Translations under genes and position numbers: made by a program
Source: Streptomyces avicenniae
GTDB taxonomy: Bacteria; Actinomycetota; Actinomycetes; Streptomycetales; Streptomycetaceae
Direction: 5' to 3'
DNA length: 64,000 nucleotides
NCBI RefSeq assembly: GCF_000719135.1
Contig: NZ_JOEK01000003.1
Span: 186,001 to 250,000, forward strand
Shown here: piece after piece, positions 40,179-49,686 of the stretch
How positions within the stretch are numbered: the stretch's first letter is position 1
Layout: each line of letters opens with the position of its first letter
The notes under the pieces: generated by a model
The model's database searches: none
The model's input: only the letters and a program-made list of their open reading frames with translations
Told to the model about the DNA's origin: nothing

Positions 40179-41756
40179 ATGACGACAGCGCGGTCCGACG
40201 ACGTCCAGGGCCGCGCCGCGCGCGTGGTCACCGCGGAACGGGTCAGGGCGCTCACCGAGGGCGTGACGGGCAGCGGGCGCACGGCCTGCCACAGCCCGTT
40301 CACCGGCGCCCGGCTCGCCGAGCTGCCCGCCGCGACCGAGGACGAGGTCGCCGCCGTGTTCGCCCGCGCCCGCGCCGCGCAGCCCGCCTGGGCGGCCCTG
40401 CCCGTACGACGGCGCGCCGCCGTCCTCCTGCGCTTCCACGACCTGCTGCTGCGCCGCCAGGACGAGGCGCTCGACCTCGTGCAGCTCGAAACGGGCAAGG
40501 CCAGGCTGCACGCGCACGAGGAGGTGCAGGCCGTCTGCCAGGCGGCCAGGCACTACGGCCGCGCCGCCCCCGCCTACCTGCGGCCACGGCGGCACGGCGG
40601 CGTCGTCCCGCTCCTCACCCGGGTCCGCGAACTGCGCCACCCCCACGGCGTGATCGGCCACATCTCGCCCTGGAACTACCCGCTCGAACTCTCTGTCGGC
40701 GACGCCCTGCCCGCCCTGGTCGCGGGCAACGCCGTCGTCATGAAGCCGGACACCGAGACGGCCCTCACCGCCCTGTGGGCCCGCCGTCTCATGGCGGAGG
40801 CGGGGCTGCCCGCCGACGTGTGGCAGATCGTCCTCGGCGAGGGGCCCGTCACCGGCCCGCTGCTCGTCCGGCACGCGGACCACGTCACGTTCACCGGCTC
40901 CACGCGCACCGGCCGCGAGGTCGCGCGCGCCGCCGCCGCCCGGCTCGTCGGCGCGAGCCTCGAACTCGGCGGCAAGAACCCGCTGCTCGTCCTCGCGGGC
41001 GCCGACGCGGACAAGGCCGCGGCGGGCGCGGTCCGCGCCTGCTTCTCCTCGGCGGGGCAGCTGTGCGTCTCGGCGGAGCGGATCCTCGTCCACGCGTCGC
41101 TCGCCGACGCCTTCCTCGACCGCTTCACCGCCCGCACCCGCGCGCTGCGCCTCGGCCTGTCCCTCGACTACGGCACGGACATGGGCTCGCTCGCCTCCCC
41201 CGCGCAGCTCGCCCGGGTGCGGCGGCACGTCGAGGACGCCGTCGCGCACGGGGCGACGGTCCTCGCGGGCGGCGCGCCGCGCCCCGACCTCGGCCCGTGG
41301 TTCCACGAGCCGACGATCCTGGCGGGCGTCGCGCCGCCGATGCTCGCCTACGGCGAGGAGACGTTCGGGCCCGTCGTGTCCGTGGACCGTTTCACCGACG
41401 AGGACGACGCGATCGCCCGCGCGAACGAGGGCCCGTACGGGCTGCACGCGAGCGTCTGGGCGCGCGACGTCCGGCGGGCCCGCCGCGTCGCCGCGCGGCT
41501 GCGCACGGGGACGGTGACCGTCAACGACGGCTACGCCGCCGCGTACGGCAGCGTCCGCGCGCCGATGGGCGGCCGGGGGGCGTCCGGCCTCGGCCGCCGC
41601 CACGGCGCGGAGGGCATCCTGCGCCACACCGAGGCGCAGACCGTCGCCGAGCAGCGGCTGCTGCCGCTCGCGCCCGCGTTCGGCCTGGACGACCGGCGGT
41701 ACGCGGCGCTGCTGAGCGGCGGGCTGCGGGTGTTGAAGGCGCTGCGGCGCCGCTGA
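40179..41756 (+). CDS. Aldehyde dehydrogenase, succinate-semialdehyde DH type
   Basis: 525 residues, NAD(P)-dependent ALDH. N-terminal TACHSPFTGARLAELP, cofactor-site HGVIGHISPWNYPLELSVGD, VMKPDTET, FTGSTRTGREVA, general-base Glu in SLELGGKNPLLVL, nucleophile Cys in CFSSAGQLCVSAERI, and EETFGPVVSVDRF. The set fits SSADH-type enzymes annotated gabD2/ssdA in actinomycetes (succinate semialdehyde to succinate); exact substrate is inferred. ATG 40179. A strong hairpin follows. Confidence 0.9.
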   Translation: MTTARSDDVQGRAARVVTAERVRALTEGVTGSGRTACHSPFTGARLAELPAATEDEVAAVFARARAAQPAWAALPVRRRAAVLLRFHDLLLRRQDEALDLVQLETGKARLHAHEEVQAVCQAARHYGRAAPAYLRPRRHGGVVPLLTRVRELRHPHGVIGHISPWNYPLELSVGDALPALVAGNAVVMKPDTETALTALWARRLMAEAGLPADVWQIVLGEGPVTGPLLVRHADHVTFTGSTRTGREVARAAAARLVGASLELGGKNPLLVLAGADADKAAAGAVRACFSSAGQLCVSAERILVHASLADAFLDRFTARTRALRLGLSLDYGTDMGSLASPAQLARVRRHVEDAVAHGATVLAGGAPRPDLGPWFHEPTILAGVAPPMLAYGEETFGPVVSVDRFTDEDDAIARANEGPYGLHASVWARDVRRARRVAARLRTGTVTVNDGYAAAYGSVRAPMGGRGASGLGRRHGAEGILRHTEAQTVAEQRLLPLAPAFGLDDRRYAALLSGGLRVLKALRRR

Positions 41757-42103
41757 GGCGGGCCCCGGCCGGGGGCGGCCGGGGCCCGTGGTCGCCGGGC
41801 GACAGGGCGGCGCCTGAGCGACGGTCCTCGGTGGTGCGCCGGTGGCGCAGAAACGGTACGGCGGCCGACTCCCGGCGTCCCGGAAGCCGGCCGCCGAGGT
41901 CGTGACCGGCCCGCTGTCCCCTGCTGCCCGGCCACCGCACCGGAGCGAGGTCCCACGACGCTCCCGCCCTCGCCACACCGCGGAGGGCCGGTGCGTCTCA
42001 TCGCCCCGGGGACACACCCTTCAACGAACCCCGCTCGCCCCCGGTCACGCTCCGTACGGGTGACAGGCGGGGCCGGTGTTTTACGCGGGCGGCGGTCCCT
42101 GGG
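41757..42103. other. Intergenic region with terminator, otherwise empty
   Basis: 347 bp between convergent aldehyde dehydrogenase and chorismate mutase. A perfect 11-bp stem-loop (41760-41770 with 41777-41787) sits right after the dehydrogenase stop. Open frames here encode only Arg/Pro-rich sequence with no conserved pattern; I see no gene. Confidence 0.7.
41760..41787 (+). terminator. Hairpin terminator after the aldehyde dehydrogenase
   Basis: GGGCCCCGGCC paired with GGCCGGGGCCC across a 6-nt loop, 4 bp after the stop codon. No T-run. Confidence 0.75.
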
Positions 42104-42382
42104 TCACAGGGTGCCGCGGCACAGCTCAAGCAGCCGCATCGCGACGTGCGTGCCCGCGCTGCCGAGGCCCGCGTGGTAGCGGCGCAGGATCTCGTTCTCC
42201 CTGGCCAGGTGGACGCGGCGCCCGCCCGCCGCGAGACGGGCGCGCTGCACCTCGGCCGAGGCCGTCACGCGGGCGGTGATGAGGGCGATGATCTGTTCGT
42301 CCAGCGCGTCGATGCGCGCGCGGGCTGATGCGATGGTCAGGTCGGTGTCGGTGCTCGGGGTGGTGTGCGTCTCGGTGGTCAT
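42104..42382 (-). CDS. Chorismate mutase, AroQ type
   Basis: 92 residues, all-helical AroQ monofunctional chorismate mutase (chorismate to prephenate, entry to Phe and Tyr). SARARIDALDEQIIALITAR is the long first helix with the active-site Arg and Asp; VTASAEVQRARLAAGGRRVH and ARENEILRRY follow, as in the family. ATG 42382 follows GAGGGAGA. The transcript upstream contains a short aromatic-containing ORF and a terminator-like hairpin, so attenuation is possible. Confidence 0.9.
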   Translation of the reverse strand: MTTETHTTPSTDTDLTIASARARIDALDEQIIALITARVTASAEVQRARLAAGGRRVHLARENEILRRYHAGLGSAGTHVAMRLLELCRGTL

Positions 42383-42437
42383 ACCGGTGGTCTCCCTCGG
42401 AGGTCGTGCGGTCGGTCGGAGGGCGGCCACCGGGAAA

Positions 42438-42475
42438 AGCGAACGCCCCGGGCAGCCGCTGTGGGGCCCGGGGCG
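42438..42475 (-). promoter_or_regulatory. Attenuator-like hairpin before chorismate mutase
   Basis: On the minus strand a perfect 10-bp stem (42466-42475 with 42444-42453, 12-nt loop) is followed by TTCGCTTTT. It lies between the 27-codon leader ORF and the chorismate mutase ATG, where a terminator makes sense only for regulated read-through or for ending a separate short transcript. Confidence 0.7.
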
Positions 42476-42492
42476 CGAAGGACGCTGCTGGT

Positions 42493-42576
42493 TCAGTACC
42501 GCTCGCAGCGCTCCCTGTGGCAGCCGGCCGGGCCGGTGCCATAGGTGAAGGAGCGGAAGTGAGCGGTGCGGGACAT
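42493..42576 (-). CDS. Short ORF, possible aromatic leader peptide (27 aa)
   Basis: A 27-residue frame with a strong GGAGG five bases before its ATG. It begins MSRTAHFRSFTYG and ends RERCERY, so it has two Phe and two Tyr including a terminal Tyr, next to a terminator and then chorismate mutase, which supplies Phe and Tyr. That arrangement is what a ribosome-mediated attenuator looks like, but the aromatic codons are not clustered as in classical phe leaders. It could instead be a small secreted or Cys-containing peptide. Not detectable as a family. Confidence 0.55.
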   Translation of the reverse strand: MSRTAHFRSFTYGTGPAGCHRERCERY

Positions 42577-42594
42577 GCCTCCGAGTATGCCATC

Positions 42595-42600
42595 TAGACT
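42595..42600 (+). promoter_or_regulatory. -10 box of guaA within a TCTAGA palindrome
   Basis: TAGACT on the plus strand, about 88 bp before the guaA GTG. The surrounding TCTAGA is symmetric, so the same bases could serve a -10 for the minus-strand leader/chorismate mutase transcript. No good -35 is seen on either strand. Confidence 0.4.
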
Positions 42601-42687
42601 CGGAGGGGGAGAGGCCGTCCCGCACCGACCAACCGTTCGGGCCTTCAGCCCTCCCACCGCACCCCCGAAAGGCACGGAAGGCACCTC

Positions 42688-44264
<1,577 letters not shown>

Positions 44265-44280
44265 CGCCGGGGCTCTGGCC

Positions 44281-44685
44281 TCACGGCCGGGGCCTGACCA
44301 GGCGGCGCAGCGCGGCGTACGCGGGGACGGCGTACGCCGCCACGACCGGCGCGGCCCCCTCGGCGCGCAGCACCGTCGCCGTGCCGCCGCCGGGCCGCGC
44401 GGTGACGGTGTGGTGGAGGCGGACGGTGACCGGGCCGAGGCGCGCCCGCCACGTCCAGGCGCGCCGTGCCTCGTCCACCGTCTCGACCGTGAACGGGACG
44501 CGGACGCCGAGGAACGTCACCACCTCGCCCGTCATGCCGGGGACGATGCGCTCCCCTTCGGTGCGCACGCCCCGGATCTGCGGCGACCAGCCGGACCACA
44601 GCGCGGGCCGCGCGTACCGCTCCCACACCGTCCCGGGATCCGCGCGCCCCGAGGCGCGGAGAGTCACCGCCGTCCTGCCGCTCAC
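44281..44685 (-). CDS. SRPBCC/polyketide cyclase-like protein
   Basis: 134 residues. START/SRPBCC fold pattern: VTLRASGRADPGTVWERYAR, LWSGWSPQIRGVRTEGERIV, GEVVTFLGVRVPFTVETVDE, WTWRARLGPVTVRLHHTVTA. Members bind hydrophobic ligands; function here unknown. GTG 44685 is the only reasonable start. Convergent with guaA (18 bp) and in the same direction as the Lrp gene, 41 bp downstream of it. Confidence 0.78.
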   Translation of the reverse strand: MSGRTAVTLRASGRADPGTVWERYARPALWSGWSPQIRGVRTEGERIVPGMTGEVVTFLGVRVPFTVETVDEARRAWTWRARLGPVTVRLHHTVTARPGGGTATVLRAEGAAPVVAAYAVPAYAALRRLVRPRP

Positions 44686-44726
44686 CCCCGCACCGTAATG
44701 CGGCGGGAGGCGCGTGTCGCGCGACG

Positions 44727-45212
44727 TCACCGGTGCCGGTCCTCGGCGCCCTCCATCGGGACGAGCGTCCGGGTGGCGGTCTGCCGGTAGATCATCGAGC
44801 TGCGGAAGCTCACCACCTCGCGCCGCGCGCTGAAGCGGTCCATCAGGAAGCCGTGCAGATGCTCGATGTCCGGCACCGCCACGTGCACGACGAAGTCCTC
44901 GTCGCCCGAGACGACCAGGACGGACACCACCTCGGGCAGCTCCGAGAGGTAGCTCTCGAAGCTGGTGATCACCTCCCGGCTCAGCGGGCGCAGCCGGGCG
45001 AAGACGAGGGCCTGGAGGGTACGTCCGAGGGCGCGCGGCTCGACGGCCGCGTGGTAGCCGGTGATCACGCCGCGGGCACGCAGGTTCCTGACGCGTTCCA
45101 GGCAGGTGGAGGGGGCGACGCCGACGAGCCGGGCCAACTCGCGGTTGGTCAGCCGTGCGTCGCGCTGGAGATGACCGAGGATCGCCGAATCTATGGGGTC
45201 CACGGCCGTCAT
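44727..45212 (-). CDS. Lrp/AsnC family transcriptional regulator
   Basis: 161 residues. N-terminal winged helix-turn-helix: DPIDSAILGHLQRDARLTNR, ELARLVGVAPSTCLERVRNL, RARGVITGYHAAVEP; C-terminal RAM domain (LGRTLQALVFARLRPLSREV, VSVLVVSGDEDFVVHVAVPD) for effector binding. ATG 45212. A perfect 17-bp palindrome lies 13 bp upstream, in the gap shared with the divergent methyltransferase, suggesting autoregulation and control of that neighbour. Confidence 0.93.
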   Translation of the reverse strand: MTAVDPIDSAILGHLQRDARLTNRELARLVGVAPSTCLERVRNLRARGVITGYHAAVEPRALGRTLQALVFARLRPLSREVITSFESYLSELPEVVSVLVVSGDEDFVVHVAVPDIEHLHGFLMDRFSARREVVSFRSSMIYRQTATRTLVPMEGAEDRHR

Positions 45213-45224
45213 TCTCCCGCGCGC

Positions 45225-45241
45225 GCCGAACAGTGTTCGGC
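45225..45241. promoter_or_regulatory. Perfect palindromic operator, likely Lrp site
   Basis: GCCGAACA-G-TGTTCGGC, extending to 19 bp with flanking C/G (45224-45242), in the 102-bp divergent gap. Confidence 0.65.
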
Positions 45242-45314
45242 GGGCCCACCAACGCGCCGTATACCGGCCTAGATTCGGTGGTGTCCCGCCGTACCCGCAG
45301 AAGGGCCGCGCACC

Positions 45315-46100
45315 ATGACGACTGCCGTCGAGCACTACGACCGGTTTCTCGCGGAGCACTACACCTGGATGCTGGGTGGGGACATGCCCGCGCTCGCGGC
45401 GGCCCAGCGCGCGTACCTCGCCGGTCTCGGCGTGGGCGACGACCCGGCAGGGCCGCTCGCCGTGGACCTGGGCTGCGGCCCCGGGCACAGCAGCCTGGCG
45501 CTGGCCGGGCTCGGCTTCGACCCGGTGCTCGCCGTGGACCTGAGCCGCCCGCTGCTGGACGAGGTGGCCGCGCACGCGGTGGGCGTCCCCGCCGTCGAGC
45601 CGGTCCACGCCGACCTGCGCGCCGTGCTGCGCGACCGGGTCGGCCCGGGCGGGGCCGGGGTCGTCGTGTGCCTGGGGGACACCCTGACGCACCTGCCGAC
45701 GCGGGGGGACGTCGCCGCGCTCCTCGGCGGCATCAGGGCCGCGCTCGCGCCCGGCGGCCTGGCCGTCCTCGCGTACCGCGACCTCACCGAGCCGCTGACC
45801 GGCACGGAACGCTTCCTGCCGGTCCGCGCGACGGAGGACCGCATCATGACCTGCTTCCTCGAATACCCGGAGGACTACGACGACTACACGGTCGTCGTGC
45901 ACGACCTGCTGCACACCAGGGGCGGGCCCGCCGACGGCTGGACGCTGCGCAAGAGCAGCTACCGCAAGCTGCGGATCTCCCATGCCTGGGTCCTCGGCCA
46001 GTGCCGGGCGGCCGGTCTCCGGGTGACGGAGGAACGCGTCGGGCCCGGCGGCATGCGCACGGTCGTCCTGCGTCACGCCACGGGCTCCTGGGGGCGCTGA
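45315..46100 (+). CDS. Class I SAM-dependent methyltransferase
   Basis: 261 residues. Motif I LAVDLGCGPGHSSLALA, motif II VLAVDLSRPLLDEV, motif III/IV VVVCLGDTLTHLPTRGDVAA, followed by LAPGGLAVLAYRDLTEPLT. Resembles UbiE/small-molecule methyltransferases; substrate unknown. ATG 45315 follows AGAAGGGCCG. Divergent from the Lrp gene and probably controlled by it. Confidence 0.87.
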   Translation: MTTAVEHYDRFLAEHYTWMLGGDMPALAAAQRAYLAGLGVGDDPAGPLAVDLGCGPGHSSLALAGLGFDPVLAVDLSRPLLDEVAAHAVGVPAVEPVHADLRAVLRDRVGPGGAGVVVCLGDTLTHLPTRGDVAALLGGIRAALAPGGLAVLAYRDLTEPLTGTERFLPVRATEDRIMTCFLEYPEDYDDYTVVVHDLLHTRGGPADGWTLRKSSYRKLRISHAWVLGQCRAAGLRVTEERVGPGGMRTVVLRHATGSWGR

Positions 46101-46199
46101 ACACCCGGGCGCGGCACGGAACGTGAGCGGCCGGTCACGGCCTTCCTCGACCCCCGGCGACCACCGCCGTCCCCGACCCAGCGCCTAGACTCGGCAACG

Positions 46200-48701
46200 A
46201 TGAGCGGCCTCTTCGACGACGACTTCCTCGCCCGCCTCGGCTCCTCCGCCCCGGCGGACACCGGCGCGCCCGGCGCACACGACGACGGGCCCGACGGGCC
46301 GGACGCCCCTGGCGACCCCGACCCGTACGGGCCCGAGGAGCCGCACGAGGAGGTGCCGCACGACCTGTTCGGCGGCGCGCTCGCCGAGCCGCACGCCGCC
46401 GACGCGGAGGCGTTCTACCGCAACGGCGCCCACAAGCCCGTCCACGACCCGGCCCAGCTCCTCGCCGGGCTGAACGAGCAGCAGCGCGCCGCCGTCACGC
46501 ACAGCGGCGCGCCGCTGCTGATCGTCGCGGGCGCCGGCTCGGGCAAGACGCGCGTGCTGACGCACCGGATCGCGCACCTGCTGGCCGCGCGTGGCGTGCA
46601 CCCCGGGCAGATCCTCGCCATCACCTTCACCAACAAGGCCGCGGGCGAGATGCGCGAGCGCGTCGAGGAGCTGGTCGGCCCGCGCGCGAACGCGATGTGG
46701 GTGATGACGTTCCACAGCGCGTGCGTGCGCATCCTGCGCCGTGAGAGCAAGACGCTCGGCTTCACGTCCAGCTTCTCGATCTACGACGCCGCCGACTCCC
46801 GCCGCCTCATGGCGCTGGTCTGCCGTGACCTGGACCTCGACCCCAAGCGCTTCCCGCCCAAGTCGTTCAGCGCCAAGGTCTCCAACCTGAAGAACGAGCT
46901 GATCGACCCGGAGGACTTCGCGGCGCAGGCCACCGACGGTTTCGAGAAGACGCTCGCCGAGGCGTACACGATGTACCAGTCGCGGCTGCGCGAGGCCAAC
47001 GCGCTGGACTTCGACGACATCATCATGACGACCGTCCACCTCCTCGACGCGTTCCCCGACGTCGCCGAGCACTACCGGCGGCGCTTCCGGCACCTCATGG
47101 TGGACGAGTACCAGGACACCAACATCGCGCAGTACACGCTGATCCGCCTGCTCGTCGGCGAGCAGGACCCGGCGGAGCTGTGCGTCGTGGGCGACGCCGA
47201 CCAGTCGATCTACGCCTTCCGCGGCGCGACGATCCGCAACATCCTCCAGTTCGAGCACGACTACCCACAGGCCACCACCCTGCTGCTCGAACAGAACTAC
47301 CGCTCCACACAGACGATCCTTGAGGCCGCCAACGCGGTCATCTCCCGCAACGAGGACCGCCGCCCGAAGAACCTGTGGACCAACGAGGGCGCGGGCAGCC
47401 GCATCACCGGCTACGTCGCCGACACCGAGCACGACGAGGCGCAGTTCGTCGCCGACGAGATCGACCGCCTCACCGACAAGGGCGACGCGCGCCCCGGCGA
47501 GGTCGCCGTCTTCTACCGGACCAACGCGCAGTCCCGTGTCTTCGAGGAGGTGTTCATCCGCGTCGGCCTGCCGTACAAGGTCGTCGGCGGCGTCAGGTTC
47601 TACGAGCGCCGCGAGGTCCGCGACGTCCTCGCCTACCTGCGCGTCCTCGCGAACCCCGAGGACACCGTCCCGCTGCGCCGCATCCTGAACGTCCCCAAGC
47701 GCGGCATCGGCGACCGTGCCGAGGCGATGATCGACGCCCTCGCGCTGCGCGAGCGCATCCCGTTCGCCCACGCCCTGCGCCGGGTGGACGAGGCGTACGG
47801 GATGGCCGCCCGCTCGCTGAACGCCGTCAAGCGGTTCAACACGCTCCTCGAAGAGCTGCGCACCGTCGCCGAGTCGGGCGTGGGGCCCGCGACCGTGCTG
47901 GAGGCCGTCCTCGAACGCACCGGTTATCTGGCCGAGTTGCAGGCGTCCACCGACCCGCAGGACGAGACCCGCGTCGAAAACCTTCAGGAACTCGCCGCCG
48001 TCGCCCTCGAATTCGAGCAGGACCGGGAGGAGGACGACCCCGGGACGCTCGCCGATTTCCTCGAACGCGTCGCGCTCGTCGCCGACTCGGACGACATCCC
48101 CGACGACCCCGACCCGGCGGCCGAGGAGGCGGGCGTCATCACCCTGATGACCCTGCACACCGCCAAGGGCCTCGAATTCCCGGTGGTCTTCCTCACCGGC
48201 ATGGAGGACGGCGTCTTCCCCCACATGCGCTCCCTCGGCAAGACCAAGGAGCTGGAGGAGGAACGCCGCCTCGCCTACGTCGGCATCACCCGCGCGCGGC
48301 AGCGGCTGTACGTCACCCGCTCCGCGCTGCGCAGCGCGTGGGGCCAGCCGCAGCACAACCCGCCCTCCCGTTTCCTCGACGAGATCCCGGACGCGCACCT
48401 CGACTGGCGCCGCTCGGGCCCCGCCGCGCTGCCCGCGACGCCGGTCAGGACCAGGACCGCCCGCGGTGGTTCCGGAAGCGAACGCGGACCGCTCGGCGCC
48501 CGCGGATTCGCCACCGGCCGCACCCCGGAACGTCCCACCGTCGCGCTCGCCGCGGGCGACCGCGTGACGCACGACAGCTTCGGCCTCGGCACCGTCGTCG
48601 CGGTGCAGGGCGCGGGCGACAGGGCCGAGGCGACCATTGATTTCGGCGGCGAGAAGCCGAAGCGGCTGCTGCTCCGCTACGCCCCCGTGGAGAAGCTGTG
48701 A
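46200..48701 (+). CDS. pcrA: ATP-dependent DNA helicase PcrA/UvrD
   Basis: 833 residues, superfamily 1A 3'-5' helicase for repair and replication-conflict resolution. N-terminal acidic extension of about 75 residues, Q-motif LLAGLNEQQRAAVTHSGAPL, Walker A IVAGAGSGKTRVLT, motif II DEYQDTN, GDADQSIYAFRGA, QNYRSTQTIL, TLHTAKGLEFPVVFLTG and VGITRARQRLYVTRS. The C-terminus (HDSFGLGTVVAVQGAGDRAE through LLLRYAPVEKL) is the PcrA Tudor-like domain that contacts RNA polymerase. ATG 46200. Confidence 0.96.
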   Translation: MSGLFDDDFLARLGSSAPADTGAPGAHDDGPDGPDAPGDPDPYGPEEPHEEVPHDLFGGALAEPHAADAEAFYRNGAHKPVHDPAQLLAGLNEQQRAAVTHSGAPLLIVAGAGSGKTRVLTHRIAHLLAARGVHPGQILAITFTNKAAGEMRERVEELVGPRANAMWVMTFHSACVRILRRESKTLGFTSSFSIYDAADSRRLMALVCRDLDLDPKRFPPKSFSAKVSNLKNELIDPEDFAAQATDGFEKTLAEAYTMYQSRLREANALDFDDIIMTTVHLLDAFPDVAEHYRRRFRHLMVDEYQDTNIAQYTLIRLLVGEQDPAELCVVGDADQSIYAFRGATIRNILQFEHDYPQATTLLLEQNYRSTQTILEAANAVISRNEDRRPKNLWTNEGAGSRITGYVADTEHDEAQFVADEIDRLTDKGDARPGEVAVFYRTNAQSRVFEEVFIRVGLPYKVVGGVRFYERREVRDVLAYLRVLANPEDTVPLRRILNVPKRGIGDRAEAMIDALALRERIPFAHALRRVDEAYGMAARSLNAVKRFNTLLEELRTVAESGVGPATVLEAVLERTGYLAELQASTDPQDETRVENLQELAAVALEFEQDREEDDPGTLADFLERVALVADSDDIPDDPDPAAEEAGVITLMTLHTAKGLEFPVVFLTGMEDGVFPHMRSLGKTKELEEERRLAYVGITRARQRLYVTRSALRSAWGQPQHNPPSRFLDEIPDAHLDWRRSGPAALPATPVRTRTARGGSGSERGPLGARGFATGRTPERPTVALAAGDRVTHDSFGLGTVVAVQGAGDRAEATIDFGGEKPKRLLLRYAPVEKL

Positions 48702-48792
48702 CCTGTGCCCGGTAGTGTCGCCGATATGTCACAGACGGGGGAAGGGGCTTGTCGCGGGCGTGGCGGAGGCGGTTAGCTTCCCTCGCAAAGCT

Positions 48793-48823
48793 CGTACTCC
48801 AGTTCCTCTCTCCCCGGAGTACG
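48793..48823 (+). promoter_or_regulatory. Leader hairpin before the Pro-rich membrane protein gene
   Basis: CGTACTCC and GGAGTACG form a perfect 8-bp stem around a pyrimidine-rich 15-nt loop, 33 bp before the ATG. Could regulate translation or be a remnant operator. Confidence 0.4.
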
Positions 48824-48856
48824 TAACACTCAAGGATTCCCAGGGGGAACACAGTC

Positions 48857-49573
48857 ATGAGTCAGCCCTGGCAGCCGGCGCCGGACAACGGTGGTTTCGG
48901 CGGGCAGCAGCCCCCGCCCCCGCCGCCGCCCGGTGGAGCGCCGCAGCAGCCGTACGGCGCCCCGCCCCCGCCGCCCGCCTCTCCCTACGGCGCTCCTCCG
49001 CAGCAGCCCAACCCGTACGGCGCCCCGCCGCCGCAGCAGCCGGGCTACGGTTACCCGCCGCAGCAGCCCAGCCCGTACGGCGCGCCCGGCGGTTACATGC
49101 CTCCCGGGCAGCCGTCCCCCTCGAAGAACAACATCCCGCTCGCGATCCTCCTGTCCGTGCTGGGCATGCTGGTGGCGGCCGTCCTCTACGGCTTCATCTA
49201 CCAGCTCGGCTTCGACGAGGAGACCGGCGAGCTGACGCAGACCCTGTACGTGGCCGTCGTCGTGGGTGTGATCACCGCGCTCGGCCCGGCGTTCTTCGCG
49301 CGGGGCAACTGGCCCGCCTACATCCTCGCCGCGGTCCTCGGCTTCGTCGGCATCGTCCTCGGCGGCCTGTGGGGCACGGCGCTCATCATGTCGGACCTGC
49401 TGACCGACGTGACGGGTGACAGCGCGGTCACGATCTTCTTCACCTACTTCGGCGACACGTGGGACGTGTGGCAGGAGGACCTGGCGGCCATCGACTGGGT
49501 CCTGATGTTCCTGGCCCCCCTCGGCGCCATCTCGCTCACCCAGGGTGTCCAGCGCAGGAGCGGCCAGCACTGA
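48857..49573 (+). CDS. Pro/Gln/Gly-rich membrane protein, hypothetical
   Basis: 238 residues. Residues 1-90 are a disordered tail with repeated PYGAPP and QQP units, typical of Streptomyces cytoplasmic tails. Then about four transmembrane helices: IPLAILLSVLGMLVAAVLYG, TLYVAVVVGVITALGPAFFA, YILAAVLGFVGIVLGGLWGT, and a last one around WVLMFLAPLGAISL. No catalytic motif. ATG 48857 follows AGGGGG. Convergent with the LytM peptidase gene across a very strong terminator. Confidence 0.8.
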   Translation: MSQPWQPAPDNGGFGGQQPPPPPPPGGAPQQPYGAPPPPPASPYGAPPQQPNPYGAPPPQQPGYGYPPQQPSPYGAPGGYMPPGQPSPSKNNIPLAILLSVLGMLVAAVLYGFIYQLGFDEETGELTQTLYVAVVVGVITALGPAFFARGNWPAYILAAVLGFVGIVLGGLWGTALIMSDLLTDVTGDSAVTIFFTYFGDTWDVWQEDLAAIDWVLMFLAPLGAISLTQGVQRRSGQH

Positions 49574-49584
49574 CGCCGCTCGGC

Positions 49585-49659
49585 GACGCGAACGCCGGAA
49601 GGCCCGCCGCCTGCCGTCCGAGAGGACGGAGGTACGGCGGGCCTTCCGGCGTTCGCGTC
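49585..49659. terminator. 25-bp perfect inverted repeat, bidirectional terminator
   Basis: 49585-49609 pairs perfectly with 49635-49659; the 25-nt loop holds a second hairpin (CCGTCC/GGACGG, 49614-49629). Located between convergent genes. Confidence 0.9.
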
Positions 49660-49686
49660 CTGCCGGGCCGCGGGGGGCCGGTCGCG

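Noticed and set aside
41757..42103. Additional gene in the intergenic gap
   Set aside because: Long open frames on both strands are a by-product of very high G+C and give only Arg/Pro/Ala-rich sequence.
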